A DNA stretch of 64,000 nt from Criblamydia sequanensis CRIB-18 (GTDB taxonomy: Bacteria > Chlamydiota > Chlamydiia > Chlamydiales > Criblamydiaceae). Where the stretch lies: positions 226,573 through 290,572 of the forward strand of contig NZ_CCEJ010000004.1 of NCBI RefSeq assembly GCF_000750955.1, read 5' to 3'. The notes beneath the pieces are model-generated. The model saw only the letters and a list, made by a program, of their open reading frames with translations. It was not told the DNA's origin and searched no databases. This document shows, piece after piece, positions 20,380 through 29,694 of the stretch. Every line of letters begins with the position of its first letter. Position 1 is the stretch's first letter. A program made the translations under genes and the position numbers.

Positions 20380-20904
20380 TTATTGGCTTTCTTCTTCTTT
20401 CTTCGCTTTGTTTTCCAAGCAATGTAGGATGCTTGTAAGTATGGCATCGACTGTGCCAAGCGTATGGCTAAGCGGCGCTTCAAATACGCTGAGTAGCTGT
20501 GCTCGCATTTCGTCTTTGCCCGGAAGAGTAGAAAGCATTTCTACATCTTTAGCTCTATACAGCTCGCCATCTAGACGTCCGCCGAGAACTTTCAGCGAGT
20601 TGTCATTTTCTTTGCTGTATTTAAAGACTGCTTTTGCGGTTTCAATTGGATCTACGCCGGCAAACACGATACCGATATGGCCTTCCAAATCCTGTTTCTT
20701 AAGATCGATACCTGCCTGTTCGGCAGCTTTTAAGAAAACAGTTTTTCGAATCATTTGAACATCTCCGCCAAGATTGGCTATAACACCGCGGAAATTGTTC
20801 ATGGAATTCGAGGTTACTTTTGTATATTGTGCAATAACAAAAGATCCATATTGCTCGATTTGCTCTTTGATCTCATCTAACAGGAGCTGCTTTTCTTTTT
20901 TCAT
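20380..20904 (-). CDS. rplJ: Ribosomal protein L10
   Basis: A 174-residue protein that anchors L7/L12 to the ribosome. It opens with KKEKQLLLDEIKEQIEQYGSFVIAQYTKVTSN, typical of L10, has the central VDPIETAKAVFKYSKEN segment, and ends in a helical tail that binds L7/L12 dimers (QLLSVFEAPLSHTLGTVDAIL and beyond). It follows rplA with 15 bases and precedes rplL by 90 bases. In other bacteria L10 with L7/L12 represses this operon at the rplJ leader; I see no clear leader fold here because the gap from rplA is too short. Confidence 0.95.
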   Translation of the reverse strand: MKKEKQLLLDEIKEQIEQYGSFVIAQYTKVTSNSMNNFRGVIANLGGDVQMIRKTVFLKAAEQAGIDLKKQDLEGHIGIVFAGVDPIETAKAVFKYSKENDNSLKVLGGRLDGELYRAKDVEMLSTLPGKDEMRAQLLSVFEAPLSHTLGTVDAILTSILHCLENKAKKEEESQ

Positions 20905-20919
20905 TTCTAGAAACTCCTT

Positions 20920-21618
20920 TTATGTTAAATCAATCTGGCGCAAGTCAACTTTGACACCAGGACCCATGGTTGATGATAGGGAAAGCCTCTTCATAAATTG
21001 GCCCTTTGCACCTGAAGGCTTTGCTTTTAGCACAGCGTTCAAGTAAGCCATAATGTTTTCAATAAGGCCATCATCATCAAAAGAGACTCTACCAACGCCG
21101 TTATTTAAAACTCCATGACGGTCAACTTTAAATTCAATTTTACCGCCTTTAAGTTCTTGCACAGCCTTGGCAACATCTGTTGTCACGGTACCTGCTTTGG
21201 GCGTTGGCATCAAACCTCTCGGTCCAAGCACTTTACCCAATTTACCTACCTGACGCATCATGTCAGGTGTTGCGATGACAGCATCAAAATCTGTCCAACC
21301 GCCGTTAACTTTTTCGAAAAGTTCTTCATTGCCCGCGTAATCGGCTCCAGCTTTAAGCGCTTCTTCGACTTTATCTCCTTGTGCAAAAACAAGGATTTTA
21401 AGCGATTTTCCCGTGCCATTCGGTAAAGTCACGGTTCCACGCACTAGCTGGTCAGATTTACGAGGGTCAACGCCAATTTGCAATGAAACGTCAACTGACT
21501 GATTAAATTTAGTCGGAGGACATTTCTTCAAAATAGCGATAGCTTCTTTGAGGGTATAGGCTTTGCTGCCATCTACCATCTCTGCTATCTCCCGAATTCG
21601 TTTGCTTGGTCGACCCAT
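20920..21618 (-). CDS. rplA: Ribosomal protein L1
   Basis: A 232-residue protein of the L1 stalk that helps release the E-site tRNA. The segments [69 protein letters not shown] and [33 protein letters not shown] are diagnostic. It follows rplK with a 16-base gap. L1 classically represses the rplK-rplA mRNA; no binding site was identified by eye. Confidence 0.97.
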   Translation of the reverse strand: MGRPSKRIREIAEMVDGSKAYTLKEAIAILKKCPPTKFNQSVDVSLQIGVDPRKSDQLVRGTVTLPNGTGKSLKILVFAQGDKVEEALKAGADYAGNEELFEKVNGGWTDFDAVIATPDMMRQVGKLGKVLGPRGLMPTPKAGTVTTDVAKAVQELKGGKIEFKVDRHGVLNNGVGRVSFDDDGLIENIMAYLNAVLKAKPSGAKGQFMKRLSLSSTMGPGVKVDLRQIDLT

Positions 21619-21634
21619 TAGTCTCCTTTATTGC

Positions 21635-22066
21635 TTAACGTGCTGCGTCCACGCCCATAGAACGGGCGGTGCCAAGCACCATCTCTACTGCAGCGTCTAA
21701 ATCATTACGCGCATTCATATCATCAACTTTCTCTTGTGCGATTTTGAGGGCATCTTCTCTAGTAAGCTTGCCTACCTTATCGCGGTTCGGCACAGCCGAT
21801 CCTTTGGTCAACTTGAGATACTTTTTAATCATTTCCGCCACCGGAGGCTTTTTACAAATAAATGTAAAAGATTTGTCCGAGTAAACAGAAATCACAACAG
21901 GAAGGATGTCCCCTGCCATTGCTTGAGTTTTGGCGTTAAACTCTTTGCAAAACGCCATAATATTTACACCGGCTGAACCAAGCGCAGGGCCTATTGGCGG
22001 CGCTGGGTTTGCTTTTCCGGCAGGAATCTGTAATTTAATTGTTTTATCAAGTTTTTTCTTTGCCAT
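21635..22066 (-). CDS. rplK: Ribosomal protein L11
   Basis: A 143-residue protein of the GTPase-associated centre. The N-terminal signature [37 protein letters not shown], including the Pro-rich turn contacted by thiopeptide antibiotics, and the C-terminal rRNA-binding domain ending GTARSMGV are both present. Length is normal. It begins the rplKAJL set and lies about 130 bases downstream of nusG. Confidence 0.97.
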   Translation of the reverse strand: MAKKKLDKTIKLQIPAGKANPAPPIGPALGSAGVNIMAFCKEFNAKTQAMAGDILPVVISVYSDKSFTFICKKPPVAEMIKKYLKLTKGSAVPNRDKVGKLTREDALKIAQEKVDDMNARNDLDAAVEMVLGTARSMGVDAAR

Positions 22067-22195
22067 GGATTTCCCTAATTCTTTTGTATTGTGGAATGCT
22101 TGCTTTTAAGCATCTTCGGATTTGAATTAGAGGCAGATTCAATATCCTTTAGCATCCTTGCTTAACATCCGCGGAAACATCTACACTATCCGCTA

Positions 22196-22747
22196 TTAAT
22201 CAGATTTTTCAGCGTTGTCCTGAACTTCCTCAACTTGATTAAATTCAAGATCATCAACCTGTGTTTCCCTACCAAAAATAGAAACATTTACACTTAAACG
22301 GCCTTTATCATGAAATACTTCGGTGATAGTGCCTGTAAAGTTAACAAAAACTCCATCCACAATTTTAACAGTGTCGCCCACTTTAAATTTGTGCTTTTGT
22401 GTAACAGATTTTTGCTTCTGCTCTAAATCTCTTAAAATTTCATCGACTTCCCTATCAGAAAGGGCTGTCGGTTTATCTCCGCCTAAAAAATCAATAACTC
22501 CGGCAGTTGTCTTTACATATTGCCAAGAATCATCCGTCATCAACATCTTAATGAGGATATAACCGGGCCATATTCTTTTTTCGACAATTCGCTGTTGCCC
22601 TTGTTTGACTTCAGACACATTCTCAGTGGGAACAAGAACTCGTTCAATAAAATCGTTCATTCCCTTATGTTCAATTTGCTCAAGCAGCGCTTTTTGAACT
22701 TTATTTTCATGTGTCGACAAAACTTGGACGACATACCACTTATGCAT
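22196..22747 (-). CDS. nusG: Transcription termination/antitermination factor NusG
   Basis: A 183-residue protein that binds RNA polymerase and couples transcription with translation or Rho. The N-terminal NGN domain starts HKWYVVQVLSTHENKVQKALLEQIEH and includes RIWPGYILIKMLMTDDSWQYVKTTAGVIDFLGG. The C-terminal KOW domain is FKVGDTVKIVDGVFVNFTGTITEV (about residues 121-144). Length is normal. It lies between secE and rplK, the common bacterial order. Confidence 0.96.
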   Translation of the reverse strand: MHKWYVVQVLSTHENKVQKALLEQIEHKGMNDFIERVLVPTENVSEVKQGQQRIVEKRIWPGYILIKMLMTDDSWQYVKTTAGVIDFLGGDKPTALSDREVDEILRDLEQKQKSVTQKHKFKVGDTVKIVDGVFVNFTGTITEVFHDKGRLSVNVSIFGRETQVDDLEFNQVEEVQDNAEKSD

Positions 22748-22789
22748 GCGTTCTCTCCATTAGGTTACGCCATAAAGCACTTTGACCGG

Positions 22790-23074
22790 CTATCCAAAAA
22801 TCCAACGTAATATCATATCAAGAGTGCCTAAGCATCCTCTGATGAAAAGATCGATTAAGTATACTCCAAGTCCGCAAACAAACGTGGCTCCAACAACCAA
22901 CTGTGTGTAGGTTTTAAGCTCTTCTTTGCTAGTCCAGGTAATTTTGCTGAACTCTGACTTAATCTCAGAAAGATAGGATTCAGCTTTCTTACCGACATTT
23001 TTTACACTATCGCTAGATACTTCTGGTCGTTGTTGTAATTTTTTATCGTCCATTGCTTTCACATTCACCGCCAT
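22790..23074 (-). CDS. secE: Preprotein translocase subunit SecE
   Basis: A 94-residue membrane protein of the Sec translocon. A hydrophilic N-terminal part of about 40 residues is followed by the conserved amphipathic helix (YLSEIKSEFSKITWTSKEELKTYTQLVV) and a single transmembrane helix (about residues 59-78). This is the short, one-helix SecE found in most bacteria. It lies between the tRNA-Trp gene and nusG. Confidence 0.93.
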   Translation of the reverse strand: MAVNVKAMDDKKLQQRPEVSSDSVKNVGKKAESYLSEIKSEFSKITWTSKEELKTYTQLVVGATFVCGLGVYLIDLFIRGCLGTLDMILRWIFG

Positions 23075-23202
23075 CGTTCACCTCTTGGATCATGCTTAAT
23101 TATAGTGTTTCAATTTAGTTGCTTCCCTAAGTGAATCCATTCTCTTGCGGTCCTTTGATTAACGTCAGTTGGACTTATGCTTCATCTAAAGCTAGATCTT
23201 AA

Positions 23203-23275
23203 CGAGTGCGGAGGGGCTCGAACCCCCGACCGGCGGCTTTGGAGGCCGCTGCTCTACCAACTGAGCTACACACCC
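23203..23275 (-). tRNA. tRNA-Trp (CCA anticodon)
   Basis: Minus-strand cloverleaf of 73 bases. Acceptor arms GGGTGTG / CGCACTC (two G-U pairs), D-arm GCTCAGTTGGTAGAGC, anticodon stem GCGGC / GCCGC around loop CTCCAAA (anticodon CCA), and T-arm with TTCGAGC. The discriminator base is G, as in tRNA-Trp, and the 3' CCA is not encoded. Position between tuf and secE agrees with other Chlamydiae. Confidence 0.95.
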
Positions 23276-23276
23276 A

Positions 23277-23306
23277 TTGGGTAGCGGACTTTAAGCCCCT
23301 ACCCAA
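23277..23306 (-). promoter_or_regulatory. Hairpin between tuf and tRNA-Trp
   Basis: Eight-base inverted repeat TTGGGTAG / CTACCCAA with a 14-base loop, ending one base before the mature 5' end of tRNA-Trp and starting 13 bases after the tuf stop. No T run follows on the minus strand, so it may mark processing of the tuf-tRNA transcript. Confidence 0.4.
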
Positions 23307-23319
23307 AAACACTTACGTG

Positions 23320-24504
23320 TTACTTTAAGATCTTAGATACTGTACCGGCACCGATAGTACGTCCGCCTTCACGAATCGCAAATCTCATACCTTCTTCCAT
23401 CGCAATAGGGGCGATCAACTTAACAGTTACTTCAACATTATCGCCAGGCATAACCATTTCTACACCCTGAGGGAGATCAACAGTTCCTGTAACGTCAGTT
23501 GTACGGCAATAGAATTGAGGACGGTAGCCAGTAAAGAACGGCTTATGACGTCCACCCTCTTCTTTTGTTAAAACGTACACTTGACCAATGAATTCAGAGT
23601 GCGGTGTGCATGTTCCCGGTTGAGCCAAGACCATACCTCTTTGAATACGTTCTTTGTCAATACCGCGGAGAAGAATACCAACGTTTTCACCGGCTCTTGC
23701 TTCATCCAAAGTCTTGTTGAACATTTCGAGGCCAGTTGCAACTGTATCGATTGTAGGCTCAAAACCAACAAGGCTTAATTTGTCGTTAATACGTACAACA
23801 CCACGCTCAACACGACCTGTCGCCACTGTTCCACGGCCAGAGATTGAGAACACGTCTTCAATCGGCATTAGGAATGGCTTATCGATTTCACGTTTTGGAG
23901 TTGGAATAAAGGAATCGACTGTGCTCATCAACTCCAAGATTTTTTCTTTGTATTTGCTGTCGCCTTCGAGAGCTCTTAATGCTGATCCGCGGATGATAGG
24001 TGCATCTTTGTAGCCTTTTGACTCTAAAAGTTCGTGCAATTCCATCTCAACTAGATCAAGCAACTCTTCGTCGCCTTCGCTGAGCATGTCAACTTTGTTA
24101 AGGAACACAACGATTGCCGGCACCTGCATTTGGCGGCAAAGGAGAATGTGTTCGCGTGTCTGCGGCATAGCGCCGTCTGTTGCGGAAACAACCAAAATAG
24201 CACCGTCCATCTGGGCAGCACCTGTAATCATGTTTTTTACGTAGTCGGCGTGGCCTGGGCAGTCAACGTGAGCATAGTGTCTGTTGTCTGTTTCGTATTC
24301 TACGTGTGACGCGTTGATTGTAATACCACGAGCTTTTTCTTCTGGGGCATTATCAATCTCGTCGTACCCTTTCTTTTTTGCGTATCCTTTTTCAGCAAGT
24401 GTTGTTGTGATTGCTGCTGTCAACGTGGTTTTACCATGGTCGACGTGACCGACGGTACCGATATTGACGTGCGGCTTATTTCGCTGAAATGTTTCTTTAG
24501 CCAT
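23320..24504 (-). CDS. tuf: Elongation factor Tu
   Basis: A 394-residue GTPase that carries aminoacyl-tRNA to the ribosome. G1 motif GHVDHGKT (residues 19-26), the [25 protein letters not shown] switch region, NKVD (G4) and the later domains with [15 protein letters not shown] are all present; the protein ends [14 protein letters not shown] as usual. It is flanked by tRNA-Thr upstream and tRNA-Trp downstream, the chlamydial arrangement. Only this copy is in the window. Confidence 0.99.
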   Translation of the reverse strand: MAKETFQRNKPHVNIGTVGHVDHGKTTLTAAITTTLAEKGYAKKKGYDEIDNAPEEKARGITINASHVEYETDNRHYAHVDCPGHADYVKNMITGAAQMDGAILVVSATDGAMPQTREHILLCRQMQVPAIVVFLNKVDMLSEGDEELLDLVEMELHELLESKGYKDAPIIRGSALRALEGDSKYKEKILELMSTVDSFIPTPKREIDKPFLMPIEDVFSISGRGTVATGRVERGVVRINDKLSLVGFEPTIDTVATGLEMFNKTLDEARAGENVGILLRGIDKERIQRGMVLAQPGTCTPHSEFIGQVYVLTKEEGGRHKPFFTGYRPQFYCRTTDVTGTVDLPQGVEMVMPGDNVEVTVKLIAPIAMEEGMRFAIREGGRTIGAGTVSKILK

Positions 24505-24642
24505 TGTATCCTCCGTGGACTTCCGTCTTAATCTCTTTGTAATTTTTTCATAACGGGCTAAATGTGTTTCACATTTAATATAAATCTTGCGTCTTGTTAG
24601 CAGATATCAAGACCCGTTTTCGCTTATATTTAATTGGCACAC

Positions 24643-24714
24643 TGCCCAGAATAGGAATTGAACCTACGACCTTTTGCTTACCATGCAAATGCTCTACCAC
24701 TGAGCTATCTGGGC
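24643..24714 (-). tRNA. tRNA-Thr (GGT anticodon)
   Basis: Minus-strand cloverleaf of 72 bases with a perfect acceptor stem GCCCAGA / TCTGGGC, D-arm GCTCAGTGGTAGAGC, anticodon stem TTTGC / GCAAA around ATGGTAA (anticodon GGT) and a T-arm with TTCAATT. Discriminator A; CCA is not encoded. It lies about 140 bases upstream of tuf. Confidence 0.95.
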
Positions 24715-24904
24715 ATTGAGTTTTAAGCTGTATTTAAATTTGAGGGCTTCTTCTTAGCTTTTCAAACTAGCTTACAGCTCGAAAGGACGTAAGTTTAGTT
24801 TTTACAGCAAAAAAATGCAAGATGATTCCTGCAAAAAAGAGAGCTTTTTCATTTAGCACTTTTTAAAACTCTAACCTTATCACAAAACAAGGGAGGCATC
24901 CCCC

Positions 24905-25123
24905 TTATTTTTGTCTGTAGACAATCCGTGCTTTTGTAAGATCGTAAGGAGAAAGTTCAACTGTCACCTGATCACCCACAAGTACTCGGATATTCTTCAT
25001 TCGCATTTTTCCGCAAAGGTGAGCCAGAACCACCATTCCATTATTGAGCTTCACGCGAAATCTCATATTTGGAAGGAGCTCTTCTATGGAACCTTCAATT
25101 TTTAAGGTATCTTCTTTTGGCAT
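24905..25123 (-). CDS. infA: Translation initiation factor IF-1
   Basis: A 72-residue S1/OB-fold protein that blocks the ribosomal A site during initiation. The sequence from [26 protein letters not shown] through [39 protein letters not shown] is full length and typical. It is the first gene of the minus-strand block in this window; the promoter should lie in the 215-base gap shared with the divergent sufE-like gene. Confidence 0.97.
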   Translation of the reverse strand: MPKEDTLKIEGSIEELLPNMRFRVKLNNGMVVLAHLCGKMRMKNIRVLVGDQVTVELSPYDLTKARIVYRQK

Positions 25124-25338
25124 GAGTTTTAAATTTGCCCTCGCAAAAACCAGCTAATAATTGTAAAATAGTTGTTGATTTAACAATAATTGTCAAGCAA
25201 AAACAAGAGAGCAGATTCTAAAATTTAAATTATATGCAGCAAAAGGGTAAAATTTTATTAAACTTTAATGAATAAAGCCCCTATAATGAACCAAAATTAA
25301 ACCAATTTTAAACCATTATTTAGCGAGCTCTATTTCGG

Positions 25339-25773
25339 ATGTCTGATTTCAGCTCTTGTTTAAAGAAACAGGATGAGATTAAAAAATTATTTTCAGGTTT
25401 AAGTGAGGAAGCTCGCTACGAAAAAATCATTGAGCTTGGAAGAAAACTCATCAAGCTAAGCCCTGACGAAAAAACCCCGTCAAATTTTGTTCCAGGATGT
25501 CAAAGCGCGATGTATCTTGCAGCCGAATATAAAGACGGCAAAGTTTACTTTAATGCCGATTCCGATGCTTTAATATCTGCAGGACTTGCCCGTATCCTTA
25601 TTGAAGTTTATAGCGGCGAAACCCCGGAAGTCATTCTAAAATGCCCCCCGTCCTATTTGGAGGAACTGGGAATTAGCGCTTCATTAACGCCAAGCCGCGC
25701 CAATGGATTATACAGCATCCATTTAAAGATGAAAAAAGAAGCACTTCGCTTTCTAATCAATAATTCCAAATAA
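25339..25773 (+). CDS. sufE: SufE-family cysteine desulfurase partner
   Basis: A 144-residue protein of the SufE/CsdE family, which takes persulfide sulfur from a SufS-type cysteine desulfurase for iron-sulfur cluster assembly. The active-site loop VPGCQS with Cys 54 is intact, and LISAGLARILIEVYSGETPEVIL is the expected following segment. Length matches SufE. No sufS or other suf gene is nearby in the window, so the partner is encoded elsewhere. Preceded by a 215-base divergent region. Confidence 0.9.
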   Translation: MSDFSSCLKKQDEIKKLFSGLSEEARYEKIIELGRKLIKLSPDEKTPSNFVPGCQSAMYLAAEYKDGKVYFNADSDALISAGLARILIEVYSGETPEVILKCPPSYLEELGISASLTPSRANGLYSIHLKMKKEALRFLINNSK

Positions 25774-26047
25774 TTATTTTAATCAACTTTTCCAGTATAC
25801 ACCATTTCCCATTAAAAAGCAAAAGTAGTGTTTATTTAGTTAAAGCTGCTATAAGACGATTTAAGAATTTTAAGAATAGTCTTCTGTAGAAATTCGCTTT
25901 GATGGGAAAAATGAGCTGTTTTTGTTCAAATTGTGATAAATTTTGAATGCGTATAAGAGTGTATGATTAAAAATTTAGCAATAATGATGTAAAAGAGTCG
26001 TTTAGACAATCAAGTGGAATTTCGGAAGAATTCTATAAAGGCGGGTT

Positions 26048-27349
26048 ATGGGTTTATATTTAACGACGGCTGTCAATAGCAATAATTTCTTCGAAAATCT
26101 AGCAAATGTCTGTTTATTGCCTGCAAGAAATCTTTTCCACGGCCGTACATTTACTTTTTATAAGGGGATCTTTATTGAGGAGAAGCCATCGGATATCTCT
26201 CCTTTAAAAAAGATATTGGGAATCGCGCTCTCAATCCTTCTATTTATTCCGGCAACCATCGTGGGGATTTGCTTTAAAGCAAGTCTTCTTCTTTTTTCTA
26301 GGCAAGCAAGAAATCGATTTGCAGCTTGCCTTAAAGTCTTAGATCGAAAAGAACCTTTCTTTCGAAAAGACCCGCTTTATCTAAATAACAAATTGGATGA
26401 GTTGGAAAAGGGTTACCTCGCCCCGAAAGAATCCGATAAAGGGGATGGCTCTCCAAACCCGAGAGGTTGCGATAAACCGGATTATCTATCGGATTCTGAC
26501 AGCGCCAATTTATCCGATGATGATGCAGACGAGGATCCTTATGAAGCTTTAAATAACACCATCTCTCTTGTAGTCGGCGAGTATATTGATAAACATCCCG
26601 ATAAGTTTAGTCACCTTAACGCTACGAATCCGGAAAACATTTCTAAAAACCGCTTTTCTGTTTATCCTTTCGATTATATCTCTCCTAACCCTTATGTCAA
26701 CGCAAGCAAAGTCATTTTTGGAGAGCTTACATTTATTCTGATGCAAGGGCCGAAAGAAGAAACGATTTCAGACACGCTTCAGTATCTTTTCAAAGAGGAC
26801 TCTAACACGATCATCACGCTTGCAATGGATGAAGAAAAGGGACAAAAAAAATGCTTTCCCTATTGGCTTGGTTATAATAATGGCGATCCAAAAAATGAGA
26901 TCAGTCTCATTTTAAGAAGTGAAGAAGCTTTAAAAGATGAGAAAGGAGAAATAATAAAGCAGGGCGACCAAAGCATCATTAAAAGAGTGCTTACGTTAAC
27001 TATAGGAAAAGTTTCTAAAGAAATTGTCCAATATCATTATCAAAATTGGCCGGACCATGGGACACCCGATAAAATTTGCTTTGATAAATTTCTTAAAATT
27101 ACCGGAAAAGATTTAGCTCAAAACCCGACAACGCTTGCCGTTCATTGCAGCGCAGGAGTCGGTAGATCCGGTTTTTATACCGCCCTTCAAAGCTATCGTC
27201 TTATGAAGAAAGCTTCCCTTAGATTTAAAAGAAAGCTTCCTTCTTTTGCTGAGCATATTTTAGATTTGAGACTGCAACGAGGCCCGCAAGCTCTTCAGAA
27301 CGAAGAGCAGTTCAAAGCGGCCTATGCCTATTTGAATTCTAGGGACTAG
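26048..27349 (+). CDS. Classical protein tyrosine phosphatase with N-terminal membrane segment
   Basis: A 433-residue protein. Residues 170-430 form a classical (eukaryote/YopH-type) tyrosine phosphatase domain: NRFSVYPFDY (201-210), YVNASKV, the LMQGPKEETI motif, the KCFPYW strand, the WPD loop WPDHG (334-338) with the general acid D336, the P-loop HCSAGVGRSG with C367 and R373, and the Q-loop region RGPQALQNEEQ. All catalytic residues are present. Residues about 55-84 are a long hydrophobic stretch, possibly two short helices, followed by an acidic Ser/Asp linker (about 125-165). A membrane-tethered phosphatase secreted into the host or the inclusion membrane would fit; the sequence does not prove secretion. 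The stop overlaps the convergent Hsp70 gene by four bases. Confidence 0.9.
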   Translation: MGLYLTTAVNSNNFFENLANVCLLPARNLFHGRTFTFYKGIFIEEKPSDISPLKKILGIALSILLFIPATIVGICFKASLLLFSRQARNRFAACLKVLDRKEPFFRKDPLYLNNKLDELEKGYLAPKESDKGDGSPNPRGCDKPDYLSDSDSANLSDDDADEDPYEALNNTISLVVGEYIDKHPDKFSHLNATNPENISKNRFSVYPFDYISPNPYVNASKVIFGELTFILMQGPKEETISDTLQYLFKEDSNTIITLAMDEEKGQKKCFPYWLGYNNGDPKNEISLILRSEEALKDEKGEIIKQGDQSIIKRVLTLTIGKVSKEIVQYHYQNWPDHGTPDKICFDKFLKITGKDLAQNPTTLAVHCSAGVGRSGFYTALQSYRLMKKASLRFKRKLPSFAEHILDLRLQRGPQALQNEEQFKAAYAYLNSRD

Positions 27350-29175
27350 CCAACCTTAGCTTTTTCCTCTTCCTTTCTTAGATCGAACTCTAAGACCCAG
27401 CTTCGTTTATCGCTTTCTTGACAAGAGAGCTCAAGCGATCCAAGAGGAGTAAAGCTTGCCTTTAGTGTGACAAAAACCATTTTCTCCTCCTCTTCCTCAT
27501 CGCCAAGTTTAGTTTCAATAGGATGAAGCTCTATTAAATCTTTTTTCCAGTTTTTGATAAACGATCCCATTTTTGGAGGATTTCCAGAGGTTGACTTTAG
27601 GCCATTGCTGGAAAAGAATCGAAAGAATACTTTCTTACCTAAAGTTAAAGCAAACTCTTGGCTTGCAAGAATTTCTTGAGACCCTTCTTCCATTCCATAA
27701 GGAGCTATGCAAAGGGCTTTAAGCGGAGGCTCTCTTCCGGGGATTGCAGGAATGGCTTCTTCTATTCCTATAAAGTAGCTCTGGGACAAAGAGCTTCTAA
27801 TTCGAACCCCTTTTCCTTTGATAGCAAGACCATAATAGACAGCCCCGGAACTTACAGCAAAGTCATAATCTTCATCGCCAAGAAGCTTTATCTTCGGTTT
27901 GCCAAATGATGCTGCCCAGTCATTTAAAACAGAATGAAGCCGATCACGAAAGGCTTCAGCTTTCATGGTCCCGCCATTAAAAAGAAGCGCGGTCGGGAAT
28001 AAGGAGTTTTCTTCCTCATTATTGCTTTGCATAGCAAGAAAAGAGGCAAGCTGGGAAGTCACTCTTGCATCTCTTGCAAAGGGAAGCCCTTTTTCTTGAA
28101 AGGCCATTTGTCTTTCATTCAAGGCTTGATTCTCAAAGCCAATAGAAGGAAAGAAACCATTAACAAGAAGGTCTAGGACGACTGATTTTTGTAGTTCAAA
28201 TTTAATCGCGCCTCCGATCAATCGGCTGCCGCGCCCCATTAGGGTTATAGGAACCATCTCCTTCTCACTGTCACTTAGCAGAATTTCTTTTGCGTGGCTT
28301 GCAGCGGCCTTTAGAGCTTGAAACTGCCAGTCATCAATCACTTTATTTTGGTTTTCAAGCTCTTCTTTAATATAATAGGCAAGAGCATAATCCAAGTTAT
28401 CCCCTCCTAAAAGAAGATGCGAGCCAACAGCTACCCTTTCAAGGCTAAGAGAGCCATCATTTTCTTTCACTTGAATTAAAGAAAAATCTGTAGTTCCTCC
28501 ACCAATATCAACCACGAGTATTTTGTCGCCAACTTGAAGTTTTTCTCTCCATGTATCTTTTTGACGATAAAGCCATGAATAGAAAGCCGCTTGAGGCTCC
28601 TCAAGTAAGATTTGACTTGTAAATCCTGCCAGTCTTGCGGCTTCTTCCACGAGCTGTTTGGCACTCGGATCAAAAGACGCCGGAACTGTAATAAAAATCT
28701 CTTGCTCAAGAAAAGGATGATCCATAGAAGAATCCCAAGACTCTTTCAAATGACTTAAAATTTCTTTTATAGCCTCCACAGGACTTAGAGCACTATTTTC
28801 CTTTTCAAAGGCTATAGGGAGCCATTTTTTTCTTCGATCAATCCCGTAATGGCAAAGCCAGGATTTGGCAGAAGAGATCACTCTATCGGGACAATCTTCT
28901 CCACGAGCTTTAGCATATTTTCCAACGGCAAAGGTTCTTTCTTTGTCCCAGGAAATTCCTTGACCTTGCGACTTAAGTTCTTCTTCAAGGGGAAAATAGA
29001 TAAATGAAGGGAGATAAGGCAAGGATTCTTCTTCTCCGTCCCTTGTTATTTGAGGAATGAGGAATTGTTGGATTGCGGCCGAATCATCGTCTTTTTTTAT
29101 GTAAGCAAGGGTGCAGTTGGTTGTGCCAAGATCAATGCCAATGATGTATTTAGAGGCCTTTTTTTTCGAGGTCAT
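27346..29175 (-). CDS. Hsp70-like ATPase (DnaK paralogue)
   Basis: A 609-residue Hsp70-family protein. The actin-fold nucleotide domain has IGIDLGTTNCTLAY (phosphate 1), VDIGGGTTDFSLI (phosphate 2) and LLFNGGTMKAEAFRDRL (adenosine motif). After about residue 470 the substrate-binding part is short and divergent, and the C-terminal lid and EEVD-like tail of DnaK are missing. It is therefore not the housekeeping DnaK. It is followed by the DUF2760 gene upstream in transcription order (29192-29680) with a 16-base gap; Hsp70-like/DUF2760 pairs are known from proteobacteria as far as I recall. Function of the pair is unknown. Confidence 0.88.
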   Translation of the reverse strand: MTSKKKASKYIIGIDLGTTNCTLAYIKKDDDSAAIQQFLIPQITRDGEEESLPYLPSFIYFPLEEELKSQGQGISWDKERTFAVGKYAKARGEDCPDRVISSAKSWLCHYGIDRRKKWLPIAFEKENSALSPVEAIKEILSHLKESWDSSMDHPFLEQEIFITVPASFDPSAKQLVEEAARLAGFTSQILLEEPQAAFYSWLYRQKDTWREKLQVGDKILVVDIGGGTTDFSLIQVKENDGSLSLERVAVGSHLLLGGDNLDYALAYYIKEELENQNKVIDDWQFQALKAAASHAKEILLSDSEKEMVPITLMGRGSRLIGGAIKFELQKSVVLDLLVNGFFPSIGFENQALNERQMAFQEKGLPFARDARVTSQLASFLAMQSNNEEENSLFPTALLFNGGTMKAEAFRDRLHSVLNDWAASFGKPKIKLLGDEDYDFAVSSGAVYYGLAIKGKGVRIRSSLSQSYFIGIEEAIPAIPGREPPLKALCIAPYGMEEGSQEILASQEFALTLGKKVFFRFFSSNGLKSTSGNPPKMGSFIKNWKKDLIELHPIETKLGDEEEEEKMVFVTLKASFTPLGSLELSCQESDKRSWVLEFDLRKEEEKAKVG

Positions 29176-29191
29176 AGAGAATTTACCTTAA

Positions 29192-29680
29192 CTAACGAAT
29201 TTCAATTTCAGCGGGTTGAATGACAAAGGAACCGGTTCCCACTCTTTTTGGAAGGCTATGCTTTGTCGCAATCCAACCTTTATGCCTTATAACTCCTTGG
29301 AAAGGAGGTTCTTTTTTCAAATTTCCGATAAGCTTGATTTCTGCGGCATCATAACCCGGCATTATGTCAACAAGAGTTCCTTCATTTTCTTCTCGAAGGG
29401 GTTTTACTAAGACATGTTCATCTAAGGCTTTTTTACATTCCTTATGAATCTCTCGAACCGCAAGACCGACCTGGTCGTCGCTAAAGGCACTTAAATCTTC
29501 CTCTAAAAAGTCAATCAGTCTTCCTGATTGCTGTAAAAGTGAAAGTAGTTGTATGTGATGAGCAGTTTCTTTCGGGGCCTTTTCTTTAGGAGGAGAGGCC
29601 TTTTCATCCAAAAAAAGTTGAGCCTTCTCCGGGTATCTCAGTGCTTTTAAAAATGCTTTAATGGCTATAAAAATTCGCAT
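29192..29680 (-). CDS. DUF2760-family protein
   Basis: A 162-residue protein beginning with a helical, weakly hydrophobic segment (MRIFIAIKAFLKALRYP) and a Lys/Pro-rich linker, then a domain with ALQLLSLLQQSGRLIDFLEED-like and GYDAAEIKLIGN / FQGVIRHKGWIATKHSLPKR segments, which I associate with DUF2760. It sits between tyrP (14 bases upstream) and the Hsp70-like gene (16 bases downstream), so the three are one transcription unit. It probably acts with the Hsp70-like protein; the role is unknown. Confidence 0.8.
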   Translation of the reverse strand: MRIFIAIKAFLKALRYPEKAQLFLDEKASPPKEKAPKETAHHIQLLSLLQQSGRLIDFLEEDLSAFSDDQVGLAVREIHKECKKALDEHVLVKPLREENEGTLVDIMPGYDAAEIKLIGNLKKEPPFQGVIRHKGWIATKHSLPKRVGTGSFVIQPAEIEIR

Positions 29681-29694
29681 AGTTTAAGAACCTT

